Positions 26,225 through 38,300 of a DNA stretch of 64,000 nt are shown piece by piece. The DNA comes from Bradyrhizobiaceae bacterium PARB1 (GTDB lineage: Bacteria > Pseudomonadota > Alphaproteobacteria > Rhizobiales > Xanthobacteraceae). Where the stretch lies: positions 4,485 through 68,484 of the forward strand of contig NKIY01000005.1 in assembly GCA_002256345.1 (NCBI GenBank). The letters run 5' to 3'. How positions within the stretch are numbered: position 1 is the stretch's first letter; each line of letters opens with the position of its first letter. The notes beneath the pieces are model-generated. The model was given only the letters and a program-made list of their open reading frames with translations. It was not told the origin of the DNA and did no database searches. The translations under genes were made by a program, and so were the position numbers.

Positions 26225-26693
26225 TATTATCGCCGTTGCCCGATCGTTAAAGTAATCGGCTAGGCTTCCGTCAGCCAGCGCAGCGCCCGACCAATGTCGC
26301 GCTTAGACCGGCAAATTTATCGGATCATCCCCAACCACAACTAATGAACCGCAACCTTACCTTGAGAACAAGGCCGCTGACGTTAGACCTTCGAAGCGCG
26401 CAGAGTCGGCGAAGATCGAGGTGAGATTTTCGTCTATGTCTACGCGGGCGGTGCAGTACATAGGCATGGCTAAATCGGCCATTCGATTTGCGGGCCGAAA
26501 AGCCACGCTTAAAAAACTGAAATTTTATGGGAGTTAACGGAAGCGTCCGGCGACACTACGTACCCGCGCCGCTTCGCAACTCGACGGGGACGTGCAGGTG
26601 CGCGGGCCACACCCCCGCCCACACCCCAGCCACGCAAATGCAGTGAAATGCACTTTCTTCAAATCGGAAGTCGCGGCGATTTTTGCAATGAAG
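26225..26693. other. 469-bp non-coding right end of the element
   Basis: No convincing gene. A short plus-strand frame ending near 26534 (residues like KSAIRFAGRKATLKKLKFYG) could be a relic but has no start I trust. The region ends at the right att core and contains a small GTGCATTTCAC-type dyad near 26640-26652. Confidence 0.45.
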
Positions 26694-26758
26694 TCAAAAT
26701 GGTGGGGGAGGCAGGACTCGAACCTGCGAAGCCATAAGGCGGCTGATTTACAGTCAGC
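26694..26758 (-). repeat. right att core: second copy of the tRNA-Tyr 3' part
   Basis: All 65 bp are identical to 2524-2588, including anticodon loop, variable arm, T arm, acceptor 3' strand and CCA. The sequence 5' of the anticodon arm on the minus strand is a palindrome, not a D arm or acceptor, so this too is a fragment. Since neither copy is a whole tRNA gene, an intact tRNA-Tyr should exist elsewhere, probably further to the right if a second element lies there. Confidence 0.9.
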
Positions 26759-26776
26759 CTGATTTTCAAAAATCAG
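26759..26776. repeat. palindrome abutting the right att core
   Basis: CTGATTTT (26759-26766) and AAAATCAG (26769-26776) form an 8-bp inverted repeat with a 2-base spacer, directly against the core. The arm CTGATTT also echoes the anticodon-stem side of the core. It may be a core-type integrase site of the second element. Confidence 0.4.
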
Positions 26777-26907
26777 CTTCGTCAAGCAGTATTGTTGGGA
26801 AGCTAAGGGCATTTAACTTCCCAAGCAAATTCAGTATTTTAATCGGTTCTAGAACATTGGGTCCATGGCGATTGCTCTCGGCTTGCCTCGGCGTTATTTT
26901 CGACGAG

Positions 26908-26946
26908 TGTGACCCAGTTGTGACCCAGCCAGATCGTGTGACCCAG
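26908..26946 (+). promoter_or_regulatory. three TGTGACCCAG repeats in front of integrase 2
   Basis: The 10-mer TGTGACCCAG occurs exactly at 26908-26917, 26919-26928 and 26937-26946, one base before the integrase ATG. The first two are one helical turn apart. They could be operators for autoregulation by the integrase or a regulator, or arm-type recombination sites. No clear Shine-Dalgarno sequence is visible, so they occupy the leader. Confidence 0.55.
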
Positions 26947-26947
26947 C

Positions 26948-28513
26948 ATGCCAACGACAATCACTGCCGCAGTTCTCAAGGCTGCATTCCGCGATCACCG
27001 GGATGGCGATCGCAAGGATATTGGTGACAGCAAGGTCACCGGCCTGGAGCTACGCGTCAAACCCCAGTCGGTCAGATGGTCCGTTCGCTGTCGCCTCGCC
27101 GGGCGGCAGATTCGCTACGATCTCGGTCCCGCGGTGGAGGGTGACGAGGATCTGGAAGGGGTCTCTCTACGGACGGCCCGAGAGCGCGCGATGCGTGTGG
27201 TCGAGATGGCCCGAAAGGGACACGATCCCCAATCCTTTGTGCGGGCCCTTGCCACAGGCTTGACGCCGGCAGCGCAGGAGAAAGCCGACCGTGAGAAGCC
27301 TAAAAAGTCGTGGACTTGGGCCGAAGCGAAAGTGAAATTCCTCGCCGAGGTTCAGCGGACCAATCGCGAGGATACGCTTCGCGACTATCGGGGCAAATTG
27401 CAGCCGGCCGAGTTGAAACGATTTGACGACCGGATGGTCGCAACCATCACGCGAAATGAAATGGCCGAGGCCATCAAGGCTATCCACGATCGTGGAAAGG
27501 AGACGATGGCTGCGGGTGTCGCCCGCGTCGTCAAAAGGCTGTTCGCCTGGCTGGCTGAGCCAGCGCAGCAGAATCAGAGCAACGTCGCCGACGATGCCAT
27601 GGTCAGATTGAAGGCGCCCGCTGCAACGCTGAATGAGGTAGGCAAACCGGCAAAGAGAGGCTCCGCCCCTGACGAGGAAGACGATAGTGGTGACGCTCCG
27701 CCAGAGATCGAGATCGGCCGCGCCCTTGCCATCGCGAGACTAGGTTACTTGCCTGAAAGGATCGGTCTTGGAATCCAGCTTCTCATCGGCACGGCGCAAC
27801 GTCGGCGTACGATAACCGGCGCACACGACGAGAAATTTAGGTCGATGCCGATGTCCAAATCCGAGCACGCTTGGATGATCCCCCCTTACTTTAGGAAAAG
27901 CGGAACCAAGCGCGGCCGCAGATCGCATCTCGTACCAGTCGTCGGATTCGCGGCCGACGCCGTGACGCGTCTTGAACAACTGGTCAAGATTGATGGCGGT
28001 GACGGCTGGCTCTTCCCTGTTGGCAAGACTGCGCGAGCCGATCGACCGCATGCAGCATCCGATCTCTTCAACGACTACTTCGATGCTATGCCTGGCGTAA
28101 CCTGGACGCCCCACGGCGTGCGGTACGCATTCGCAACCTACGGCGAGCGCGACCTTGGCTTTGCCAAATCGGAAGCAAAGTTGATTTTGGACCACATGGA
28201 AGGCACCGAAATGAAAGATGTGACCGGCGCCTTCTATTCCAGCGACCCTGCCGTCGCCCGGAAACGCACAATGATGAGGGCGTGGATAGATTGGTGCGAG
28301 AGATGGGCAGCCCAAGCGCTTGCTGAAGACCCGAGCCTACAGGACCGCGACCGCATGATGACCACGTTGTTCGTGGCGCGTTACGGCAAAAACCAACTCG
28401 AACGTCGCATCGCTTTTCGCGAGCGTAGAGGTTGGCCGCTTTGGGGCCTCGGTCAGAGTATGCCTATGGCCAACGAGCTCCCATCCGGAATAAATTCTTG
28501 TATTTGCGATTAG
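26948..28513 (+). CDS. tyrosine recombinase / integrase 2, 521 aa
   Basis: N-terminal DUF4102-like arm-binding domain (SKVTGLELRVKPQSVRWSVR), a core-binding domain (~115-205), a charged insertion (~225-260, EEDDSGD) and a catalytic domain with Arg in GTAQRRRTITG, H-x-x-R in TPHGVRYAFAT, LDHMEG and the nucleophile Tyr in GAFYSS. The enzyme looks complete, with an unusual ~90-residue tail after the catalytic Tyr. It is not closely similar to the integrase at 2761, so the two elements are independent arrivals at one tRNA. It starts 190 bp from the att core. Confidence 0.88.
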   Translation: MPTTITAAVLKAAFRDHRDGDRKDIGDSKVTGLELRVKPQSVRWSVRCRLAGRQIRYDLGPAVEGDEDLEGVSLRTARERAMRVVEMARKGHDPQSFVRALATGLTPAAQEKADREKPKKSWTWAEAKVKFLAEVQRTNREDTLRDYRGKLQPAELKRFDDRMVATITRNEMAEAIKAIHDRGKETMAAGVARVVKRLFAWLAEPAQQNQSNVADDAMVRLKAPAATLNEVGKPAKRGSAPDEEDDSGDAPPEIEIGRALAIARLGYLPERIGLGIQLLIGTAQRRRTITGAHDEKFRSMPMSKSEHAWMIPPYFRKSGTKRGRRSHLVPVVGFAADAVTRLEQLVKIDGGDGWLFPVGKTARADRPHAASDLFNDYFDAMPGVTWTPHGVRYAFATYGERDLGFAKSEAKLILDHMEGTEMKDVTGAFYSSDPAVARKRTMMRAWIDWCERWAAQALAEDPSLQDRDRMMTTLFVARYGKNQLERRIAFRERRGWPLWGLGQSMPMANELPSGINSCICD

Positions 28514-28556
28514 GAAGCTTGTCACCTCTGTTATTCATTTTAGGAGGTCACAAAGC

Positions 28557-28844
28557 GTCACCCGATCGGACGATTTCATCACTGTTCGCGCAGATGAGAA
28601 AGGACTCGATGAGGTGCTCGGTACCGCCATTACAACAGACATTGTGAACGTTTTCCTCGCAAAGCCTGGCCCCCATCTCCGACATGCCCTGTCTCACGGC
28701 TTGTTACACGATGGTGACCCATATGGGCACGACGCCATCTACGGCTGCTGGTTGACTTTCCGCCTCTGTCTTATTCCGCTGTTTCCATATCGTGACCAGC
28801 TAACTCTGCCGTTCGACGAACCAGCGCCTTCCCGTTCGGCTTGA
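28557..28844 (+). pseudogene. C-terminal remnant of a DUF4209-like (HEPN-type) protein
   Basis: A 96-codon frame without a proper start encodes a segment whose core PGPHLRHALSHGLLHDGDPY, then AIYGCWLTFRLCLIP, resembles the C-terminal end of DUF4209 proteins. RHALSH fits the R-[N/D/H]-x3-H HEPN motif. The N-terminal several hundred residues expected for that family are missing; integrase 2 ends only 43 bp upstream. I read it as a truncated defence-type gene. The assignment is from pattern memory and needs a profile search. Confidence 0.45.
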
Positions 28845-29389
28845 ATGACGCTTGGGCAAGATACGTCTGCGCTTCACAACGCAAAGAAAAAGACCGTTTT
28901 TATTACTTTGAATCGACAGGCTACGACCTTCAAAGAAACGCATGCTCAAGCAAATCCTGAAATTTGAAAGAAATCTCTGGATCAGAATTTTGGACGGCGA
29001 GATCCATTCCAAACTCGCTAGATTCTACATGGCTATTTCTCGTCGTCGAAGAAATTTGTTCACAGATCCATCGGGTTGTAGGTGCTTGTCGCCCAAAGAT
29101 TGAGCTTCCGTTGAGCGCGTGCAGCATCAGGACGACTTCGCGCTTACTGAGCCCAAGCTATTGATTTGCAAAATGAGTCAGTTTTGACTTCCCAAATAGT
29201 TGGTGTTGCGTTTGTGACTTTTCGATACGGCCAAGCCGTCGCGACTCCGTCTGCCCGATAGTCAAGCTCTCTCACACGAGTAACCCGAAGTCGCGGAAAG
29301 TTCAGGCTTTCGTCTCTGTTCCTCGTTCAAGCTGCTTGTCAATTTGGCTGTGCCGAAACGCATCAGAACTGCCGGTTCAATTTTCTTAG
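28845..29389. other. 545-bp intergenic region, nothing recognised
   Basis: Lies between the truncated HEPN-like gene and the stop of the first giant exoprotein gene. Only short frames with no ribosome site are present. No clear terminator for the exoprotein operon could be identified. Confidence 0.5.
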
Positions 29390-32300
29390 CTACGGCGCGT
29401 CGTAATTACGACGCTCGGTCGTTGTAAGCGTTTGCCGCTGAGCAACTGACAGTTCTCCTGCTCCTATAACGTGTACCGGGTTTTCTAAATCCTGACGACG
29501 TTTCGTATCTGCCCGCTTTTCGGAAGCTCCCTTTTTCTCTTCGTCTGAATTTCCACTATCTCCACCGCCATAACCGAGCACTTCGACGATAATCACCGAC
29601 GGCCGTTCGTTGGCAGTTTGCGCCGGAGCCGCTGTCTGCTGCGCCGCCGCCGTGGCATTCGACGTGGTGAGTGCTGCGCTGATGCTCGGCGCCTGCACTA
29701 CCGGGATGCCGGTCACCGTGCCCTGGCCTGAAATATTCGCGGCGTTGACGATCTGCAGCGCCGAGATATTCAGGTTGCCCGAGAAGCGGATGCCCGCTTC
29801 GCCAGCGTCGATGGTGCCCAGTGGCGCATGCAGGTCGATATCGCCAGCCTCGATCTCCTGGATCGGTTGTAATGTCGCGATGCCGGCGCCGGTCGCGGGC
29901 GCCTGCGGCGACAGCGTGACATTGCCGTATTCGTCATAGAGCCGGCGCGGCGCCGTATAGACGATCGTGGTTTTCGCACCGCGGCCGGCATTGATGTCGC
30001 CGGTCGCCGACCATGCTAGGATATTGCCCCCGAAAGTCGTCATAATACGCGACAGGCCGAGTAGCAGGCTGCCTTGCGAATAGAGCTGGATGTCGCCCTG
30101 CCCTTGGGTCACGAGGCCTGCATTGCCACCCGGCACTAGTCCTTCGACACCGATCACGATCTGTCCGGCCGGTGCCATCATCTGAATGCTGCCGCCGAAC
30201 AAGGTGCGGACCGAACTGTCCCGAATCTTGACGACCGGCTGTCCGGTCAACGGATCCGTTTCAGAATACTGCCCACTGAACAGGGTGATGTCGCCGCTAC
30301 GCGCGATCGCATTGCCGGCCGTGTCGCGATCCGGAAACAGCGCCGCAATGGCTTCGCGGCCACGCAGATAAGAACGGAAACGCGGGCTGCTGGCGTCGTT
30401 ATATTCGCGGCCGCCTGCGGTCAGTTCAGCGAAGTAGACTGTACGCAGGAAGATCGCCTGCTGCTCCACCGGAAGCGCGGCGAAGAAGGCCCGCGCCTCT
30501 TCGGTCGTACCAGTGAAGCCGTAACGCGACGTCAGCCAGACCGCAAGTTCCTGTTCATAGGTTTTCGCGACCTTGCCCGGCTGATCGACGAGCGGGATGC
30601 CCGCCGTCGCGAGATTGGCGGGATCGAGATAGCGCTGTGCGAGGCTCGCATAGTCTGGCCCGTTCGGCCCGGCGCCCGCAAGCATCGAGATCGACGCGCC
30701 AGGACGCAGGTCGCCCGCTGCGATGCCGCCCAACGAGACGATCGAACCCAGATCTTCCTGAAACACATTGCGGCCGGCGGTCACGTCAAGCAGGCCCGGG
30801 CCGCCGATCCGGATATTGGTATGGATGATGTCGCGCCCGGCGACGACACGCGAAACGTCGGTGACGTCATTGTTGAACAGGAAGGCCGAGACACCGGAGA
30901 TGTCGCGACCGGCCAAGATCCAGACCGGCTTGGCCGCGGCATATTCGGTGACGCGATCGGGGCTGAACGGATATTCCCGGATCTCGCCACCGGAGAATCC
31001 GACCACATCGCCCTTCGCGGCATAGATACGCGCGACGTTCTGACGGCCCGCATGCACATTGCCGGTAATCGTATCGAAGCCGAAACCGAAAATGGCGTTA
31101 TTGCCGTAGTCTCTAAAAGCGTTGGAGATCCATCCGTCCTCCCAGTCGATATTCCAGTCATTGATCAGGACCACCGGTCGCAACGGCGAGGTGAGCAGAG
31201 AGGGATCGGCGCCGGAGATATTGATCGGATAGCCGTTCGAATAGATCGAGCCGGCGGCGAGCATTTCGAGCTGTCCGAGCGGCGATGGGCGCAGCGTCGT
31301 CGTATCGACCGTGCCGCGGCGCAGCGTATAGATGCTACCGTCCAGCGCAGAGACTTTCAGGATGGGCGGTAGATAGCCATCGCCTCCCGACCCATCCGAG
31401 CGCCACAGAGGCAGCGGAGAGACATTGCCACCGGCGGCCATCAACGTCACGGCCGTGCTGTCCTGCCAGAGCGAGAACGAGGTCATGGCGCCGCCCGCAT
31501 AGTTCACGCCCTGCCACGTGAAGGGAGACGTATTTGCCCTTTGCGGCAGACGAGCGGGATCGGCGATGCCGCCGAGGACCAGATCTCGGCGTGACGCGAA
31601 CTGTGTGTTGGCATCGCCTGGGCGAATGACCACGCCACCATTTGCGATACCGATCGTGGCTTCAAAATTGTCCGGCGTGCGTGCGTCACGCGCGTTCTTG
31701 GCACCATAGACCAGATCGATCCGCCCGATCGATCCCGCGGACAGATCAATCATGCCGCGCAGATTGGTCAAGGTGCCGTTGAGATAGTCCTGCACACCGA
31801 CGCTATTCCCAAGGCCATTCGAAGCAGGGCCGGAGAATCCGCCCGTGAAACCGATATCGCCGAGCGTCGTCTGGTTGCGTGGATCGCGCCCTGCTTCGAG
31901 CGGATTGAGCGCGCCGCCGATCCGGACGGTCAGATCACCACCGCCGGTCAGAACCAGGCTGCCATCAGGCAACACACGCCCGGTGCCAGCCACCGCGAGA
32001 TTGAGCGCTTGTGTCCCGATTCTCCCGGTCTTGGCGGCGATGACGCCGGCATCACCATCGACTCGGACATTGACATTGCCACCACCAAGCGTGCCGATTT
32101 CGGAGAAGCCGACGAATTGCAGATAGGAATCGCTCTGCTGAGGCGCCGCATAGCTGCCGAAATTGATCCACCATGCAACGCGCAAATCCTGGATGGGGCC
32201 ACCCTGGCGCCAGAGCCAGTTATCGAGCGTATTGCTGGCGGTTGATGTCGAACCGAACCATTGCAGCGTGGAACTGCTGAGATTGCCGCGCACATCGAGC

Positions 32301-35300
32301 AGCAGGTTGCCGCCCTGCTCCGGATACCAGGCATTGTAGTTGCTGCCGGTAACGAGGGTCTCATAATCCGGATTGCCGACCACGGTCTTCGGATCGTCCC
32401 AGCCCACATAGGCGCCACGGCGAATATTGTAGGGATCGCTGCCATTGCCGTCGAGAATGCTCGCTGACGGCGTTCCCGCAGTGTAGATGCCGAATGAGGA
32501 CGCTTGAACAAAATCGCCGCCGGCGAGCAGATCAAGGTCCCCGGCACCGGTACGGATAACGCTAAGGATCGGCACATCGGCCACAGTTGGATTGGCCAGA
32601 AAGTGCGTATCCGACAGAACGAGCTTGCCTGACTCACGCAGGTCCCCGGGCTCACGCAATGCCCGCGTATCGGCGGCGCCCAGATCTGCGCCCGCCACGA
32701 ACCGCATATTCCAGGACTGCGAGCCGGCCGGCAGCATCGCGCCGAGCGCCCAGATGTTGCCTTGCGCGTCACCAGTTGGATCGCGAAGATTGACCTGACT
32801 CACTGTCGCCGTTCCACCAGCATTCGCGAATTGCAGGTTTGAACCGCCTGGAATGAAGGCACCCACCGGCAGGGTCACATTCTGCCGCAGGCTGAGCGAG
32901 GTCGAACTCAGGAAGATGCCCAACGAGGTGCCGGCCGGGATCGTGACTTCCCCGATCGTCACGGTCTGGATGCCGGTCGCCGTCGAGAGCGTCGGGATGA
33001 TCGTGCCAGCGGCGAAGCGCGTGCCGGCGGGGAAGACCGTGGTGGTGGCGATCAGCGATCCACGCGCGAAGAGGAGCGTTCCGTCGGCGGCGCGAATGTC
33101 GGCGGCGGCGACCGTCTGCTGCGGGAACGTGACGGCAGCGGTAACCGCGAAGTCCATCGGCACGACCACGCCGAGACGCAATCGCGCTCCGGCACGGACC
33201 GGCAGGTCGTAATTGAGCGACGCAGCCGAGCCGACCGGAATTGTCGTCGTGGTGCCGCTGGCGGTGCCCCACAAGGTGATGGCGCGCGGCAGGATCAGGT
33301 CGGTATTGTTCTGCGCCGTGCCCGATTGCAGCACCCAGCCATTGTCGTCATTGGCACTGCCGTTGCGCACTTCCGGCGGCGGCAAGAAGCCGTCCGTGAT
33401 GCTGCCGAAGATGTTGAGATTGCCGCCGGCGCGCAGCACCAGCGCGCCCGCGAGGCCAGCACCACGCGGCCCCGACACCGCATCCGGACCGTAGCGATAG
33501 CCGGACAGATCGAGATCGCCCTGCACGGTCAGGCTGCCATCCGCCGTCCTGCTAACAACCTCGACGCCCGGCCGCAGCGAATAGGCACCGAGGCCTGCCA
33601 GACGCGATGTCAGCGCGCCGTTACCCAAGGCATTGCTCATGAATTGCTGGCTGTCGGCATGGAGGCTGTCGAGGTAAGCCTGCGTAACGATCTGGGTCGG
33701 CTTGCCATCGGCCATCGGCTGAGTGCCGTCCGCCGCGTTGTCATAGGTCCAGAAGCCGTAGACGGCCACGGACTTGGCGCCGAAGATCGACGCAGGACCG
33801 GTCACATCCATGGCGATATCGTTAGCCGTCGCCGACCCACGACGTGGCGCGTTGAAGGTCACGCTGCCGCGCGCGACATTGTCCGCGGCGCGCACGTCGA
33901 TGCGGGCACCGCCCTGCACCTGCAATTCGCCGCTCTTGCTCGTCAGCTCGACAATCGCTCGGTTAGGTGCATCGATCGCAAGACCATAGCTATCGACACG
34001 CAGCAGCGTGCCATGGGCATCAAGCGACGCCCGCGAGGTCAGCGTCAGTCCGTCGCGTGCGGACAGACGGATGGTTCCAACATTCTCGCCGCTGGCATCG
34101 ATGCGGCCATCGACGGTGAGCCGGCCGCCATCGACGGAGACAGTCACCTGATTTGCCTTGACCTCGTCACCGATCGCAAGGTTCACGCCCTCGCGTTTGA
34201 TTGCAAAGTTGCGCGCACCGAACATATTGCCGTCATTGAGGCGCATGTTGAGCGCCGCGAAATCGGCGATCTCCTGCGCCCTGATCTCGATACGTCCCGA
34301 TTCAAACAGCACGTCGGTGCCGGTGGCCGCGTAGCGCCCGCTGCTACGACCTTCGATGCGACCACCGAGCGAAACCACACCACCGGCTCCGACTGCGCTG
34401 ACGCTCAGGCTGCCGGCACGATTGTTCTCGGCGGAGAGATCAATGCGAGATCCCGCCTGCTGCAGGATATTTCCCGCCGCGCTAGACATCACGACGTCGC
34501 CGCCCCAGCCATAACGGGTCTGATCGAAGAATTGCACCGCACGACCGGCGAGGTCGAGGGTCGCTTGATCGCGCAGCGTGATGTCGCCAGCCGCATTCAG
34601 GGTCAGCTTACCGCTCGGCAGCACGATGGCAGTGGCAAGATCGATGCTTGCCGCTTTCAGGGTCAGTTCTGCACCAAGCCCTTCCGGCATCGTCGTGGCA
34701 CCCGCGCCCTGCGGGCTGGAAACCGACAGCCGCCCACCCGAGGTGATCGACATCAACGACGCGGCGGCCCCGGTGATCACCGGTGTGACGATGTTGAGAT
34801 TGCCGCCGGCATAGGCATAGCCGGTGCTTGGCGCATAGGCGCCCTGGCTCTGATAGACCGACAACGTCCCCTTGCTGTTGCTGGAGAAGCCGCGCGCGGC
34901 GATAAAATTGACGTCCGAGAAGCCCAGCAACAGGCGATCGAGCGTCACCTGATTGTCTGGCCAGCTCCGCTCGGGATAGCCGAGGACAACGTCGTCAGCG
35001 AGGATATCGAGACGGCCGGCGCCGGTACCAGCACCGCCGGCAATGACGGCAGCGGGCGGCAAACTGCCGATAGTGGACAGATCCTGCGTCGAGCGGCCAG
35101 AGCCGGTGCGGATACCGTTCCAGATCAGGCGCCCGGTGCGGATGCTGGCGACGTCGCTTCCGTCTGCGCTGTAGCCATAGATGGCCGGTGTCGAAAGTAC
35201 GAGCTGTGCGAGGCTGGACTTGCCGGTAATGGGATCGATCGTATCGAGGCCCACCGTGCCGTAAAAGTTCATCGACTGGCTTGCCGCCAGAGTCAGTGTT

Positions 35301-38300
35301 TCCAGCTTAGGCGCGCCGATGCCGCGATTGCCGTTAAGCAGCGTGGTGAGAATGTTCTGATCGAGCGTCAACCCGTTCGGCAACAGACCGCGCGCCGCCA
35401 TGTCGGCCAGCACCGCCCGCTCGCCGACATTGATGCTCGTCATGCCGAGCGTGAGGTTGCGCGTCCCGTAGCTGACATTGTTGCGGAATGCGAGATCAGA
35501 CATGGTTGCGATGGCAATCGTGCCTTCGGAATAAAGCTGCGTGTCGAGATCGACGCGGCCGGCGCCGATATCCATCGACCCCCCGGTGCCGGTGGCGGCT
35601 GTCCGCGATGGCAATACGTCGATCCAGCCATTGGACAGCAGCAGCACGCTGCTCGACAGCGGATCGAAAATATATCCGTTCGAACTGTCAAACGGCACGG
35701 CTCCCTTGCCAAGGGTCGACAGGCGGGCACCGCCTTCGACTACAATTCCGCCCGCGCCCCGCGAGAGCAACACGATCTGCGCCGCAGACACATGGGCGCC
35801 GCTGCGCACGGCGACCTGTCCGGCCCCTGAGGTGATCTCGAGCCGGATGGCATTGAGCTTGTTCAATTCGGTGTCGCGGATCGACACGCTGCCGGTGGTG
35901 GCTATCACGCCGGCGGGAATGATCTCCACCAGGCTGTTGCCGGCACTGGTGCCACTGCCTGCGATGGTGACCATTCCGGAATAGCCGCCCTCGCCCGCGG
36001 CCTGCCTGATGACACCATCGAACACGAACGAGGTCTCGACGGACGACCGCGGCCGCAGCGAGAGCGCAAGCGCGCTTGCATCAGCCGCGATCCAGTCGCG
36101 CATCGGATTGCCGCGCCGGATCGCATCCGCGATGACGAAATCACTGTAGCTCGTCTCGTTATACTGCGAATGCGCGCGAACCGATGCGCCGGGCGTCAGC
36201 ACGATCTCGGTGGGCAAGGCATCGGCGAAACCGGTCCCATATACGCCGCGATAGGCCTGCGTGGTGTATGAGCCCTCGCCCCGTTGGACTGCGCCAGCGA
36301 AGGCCCTGTTCGACGTCTGGCCGATTTCGACGCGGAATGCGCCGGGCAGCATCGCATATTCCGCCGGCAGCAGCGTATACCACCCGGCCGGAATACCGGG
36401 AACGCCCGCGCCGATCCGGATCTGCTGGCCAGCCTCTGCATCCGCTGCTCCAGCGCTCGAACCCTGCTGACGCGACGGGACGATCGCGTAGACCTGACCA
36501 TCGCTTGAACTGAACTTATAGGCCGGATTGGCGGCAATGAGTGGATAGCGCAGCACATCGACCGAACCGCCACGACCCGACACGAAGCCGGCTCCCGCCA
36601 ATTCTCCGCCGCCGGCCAGATCGAGCACGGCCCCGCTCTGGATCACAACCTGCTCGCCGCTTAGACGAATGCCGACTGGATCGATCGCACGAGGCGCGAT
36701 GTCCACGCCATTATAGGAGTAAGACAGCCCGTCCACGGTGCCACCGAACGGCATCACAAGACCCGCACCGCTCGCCGATGTGACGCTGCCCGGCTGCAAA
36801 ATGATCCGCCACCCCGTTGGGCTCACGGACGACTGATTGTTGGTGGAGGCACTCAGTTCAATCGTGCCGAACGGCGCACGAAGAACACCGCCCTGATAGA
36901 TCGTGCCGCCGCGCAGCATCAATGAGCCGAAGGCCGAATACGGGACTTCGGGATCGACGCCGTCGTTCCGTCTCACCGTGATCGACCGCGCGGGATCGAT
37001 CGGTCCACCCGACGGCGTATTGATGACGCCTGCAACAACGGCGGCAGTGGCCTGGGTGACCGGATAAAGCTGGTCAGCAGTGAATATGATATCGCCTGCG
37101 GACAACAGACTGGTCGTGTAATTCGTCACGCCGGCCGCAGTATTGTTGCCCTTCAGAAAGCGAATATCGCCATTGCTATGCAGATCGACCGTTGAAAAGC
37201 CACGCCGGTCGATGGCTTGCGAAATTCCGTTCGTCGTCGCGGAGGCACGGGCGCCGAACGCGACACGACTGCGGATATCAATGAGATCAGCATCGACGCG
37301 AAAAACTGCCGACGTGTTCTGGCCAGAAATGCTCCACGCCCCGGCAAGCGTCGGATAGATGCGATTGGCTGCCTCGACGCCATTGGTGGTGCCGCTCAAG
37401 AGAACATAGGGCGCGTCGAGGACCACGCGCGCATTCGCGCTATTGGTGGCGATGATGCCCTGATACAGTCGGATGCTTTGCGCAAGGCTGAGCGTCGTAT
37501 CGCCGTCAAAGGTGATCAGGTCGCGCGCAAACAGCGAAAGATTGGCAAAGCCACCGGCCTTGATCTGATCGACGGAAATGCGGCCCTGCCCATAGACGAG
37601 TTTGGCGTCACGCTCGCCGGGCTGCAATGTGGCTGGCAAACCGCCGGTGCTCGAGGCCGCCGTGATAACGATTTCACGCGGCAAGCGCATCTCGTCCGTC
37701 GCTGTCTGATAGACGGTGGTTTCAAGTGCGAGCGACAAAGTGCCGCCAGCGGCACCGCCCCCGCCGGACGCGGCGATGAAGCTGCCGTCGAGGAACAAAC
37801 CGTTCTTGGACGCAACGGAGATCAGTCCCCCCTGGCTCGCAACCAATTGCGGCGTGCCGCTGGATCGGCTGATGCCGCCATTTGAGTCGAGATCGAGCAT
37901 CGCGATTGTGCCGGATGCGTTCAGAACTGCGCCGGGACGCACGATCACGAACGTCTCCGCAGCCTTGAGCGCGCCACTGCCGATGGCCAGATCGACGTCC
38001 CCGCCGATCAAGATCGAACCGCCAGCCATTACCTTGCCATAGGTTCGCCCCCGCACATCCGTAGCGGTCGCAGCCAGTCCCGACACATCCAGAACGGCAT
38101 GATCACCGATCCAGGTCGAGTCGGCGCTATAGTTCGACGTTGCTTCGACGGTGAGAGCGAGGATCGGACCGCCCGTGATCGCGATATGCCCGCCCCGCGC
38201 CGTCACGATGCCATCGACGGTCACCTGCCCTTTGCCGCTTAGATCGATCGACTGGCCGGGATCGACCGCCAGTCTTGCGCCGTTACCAACCTTCAAGCCG

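Larger units (their letters stand above)
2524..26758. mobile_element. integrative element at tRNA-Tyr, about 24.2 kb, with orphan tail module and defence-like cargo
   Basis: The element is bounded by two identical 65-bp tRNA-Tyr 3' fragments in direct orientation, with a tyrosine integrase just inside the left copy. Inside are an AlpA-like regulator, HTH and excisionase-like genes, a tail assembly chaperone and tape measure protein without other virion genes, and a set of nuclease, kinase, phosphatase, HEPN-like and KAP genes. I see no conjugation, terminase, capsid or portal gene, so this is neither a full prophage nor an ICE. A satellite or a defence-bearing genomic island fits best. Confidence 0.8.
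26694..28844. mobile_element. visible part of a second tRNA-Tyr element (remnant, right end not found)
   Basis: A tRNA-Tyr fragment, a second full-length integrase and a truncated HEPN-like gene lie in tandem with the 24-kb element. No third att copy is seen up to 64000, so the element either extends beyond the window, including the exoprotein loci, or has lost its right end. The end given is only the last recognisable cargo. Confidence 0.4.

Noticed and set aside
2524-26758. complete prophage
   Set aside because: Only tail chaperone and tape measure genes are present; capsid, portal, terminase, tube, baseplate and lysis genes are absent.
33326-35830. 834-codon open frame on the plus strand
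   Set aside because: It is antisense to the exoprotein gene, lacks domains and has the Arg/His/Ala-rich composition typical of reverse frames in GC-rich repetitive genes.
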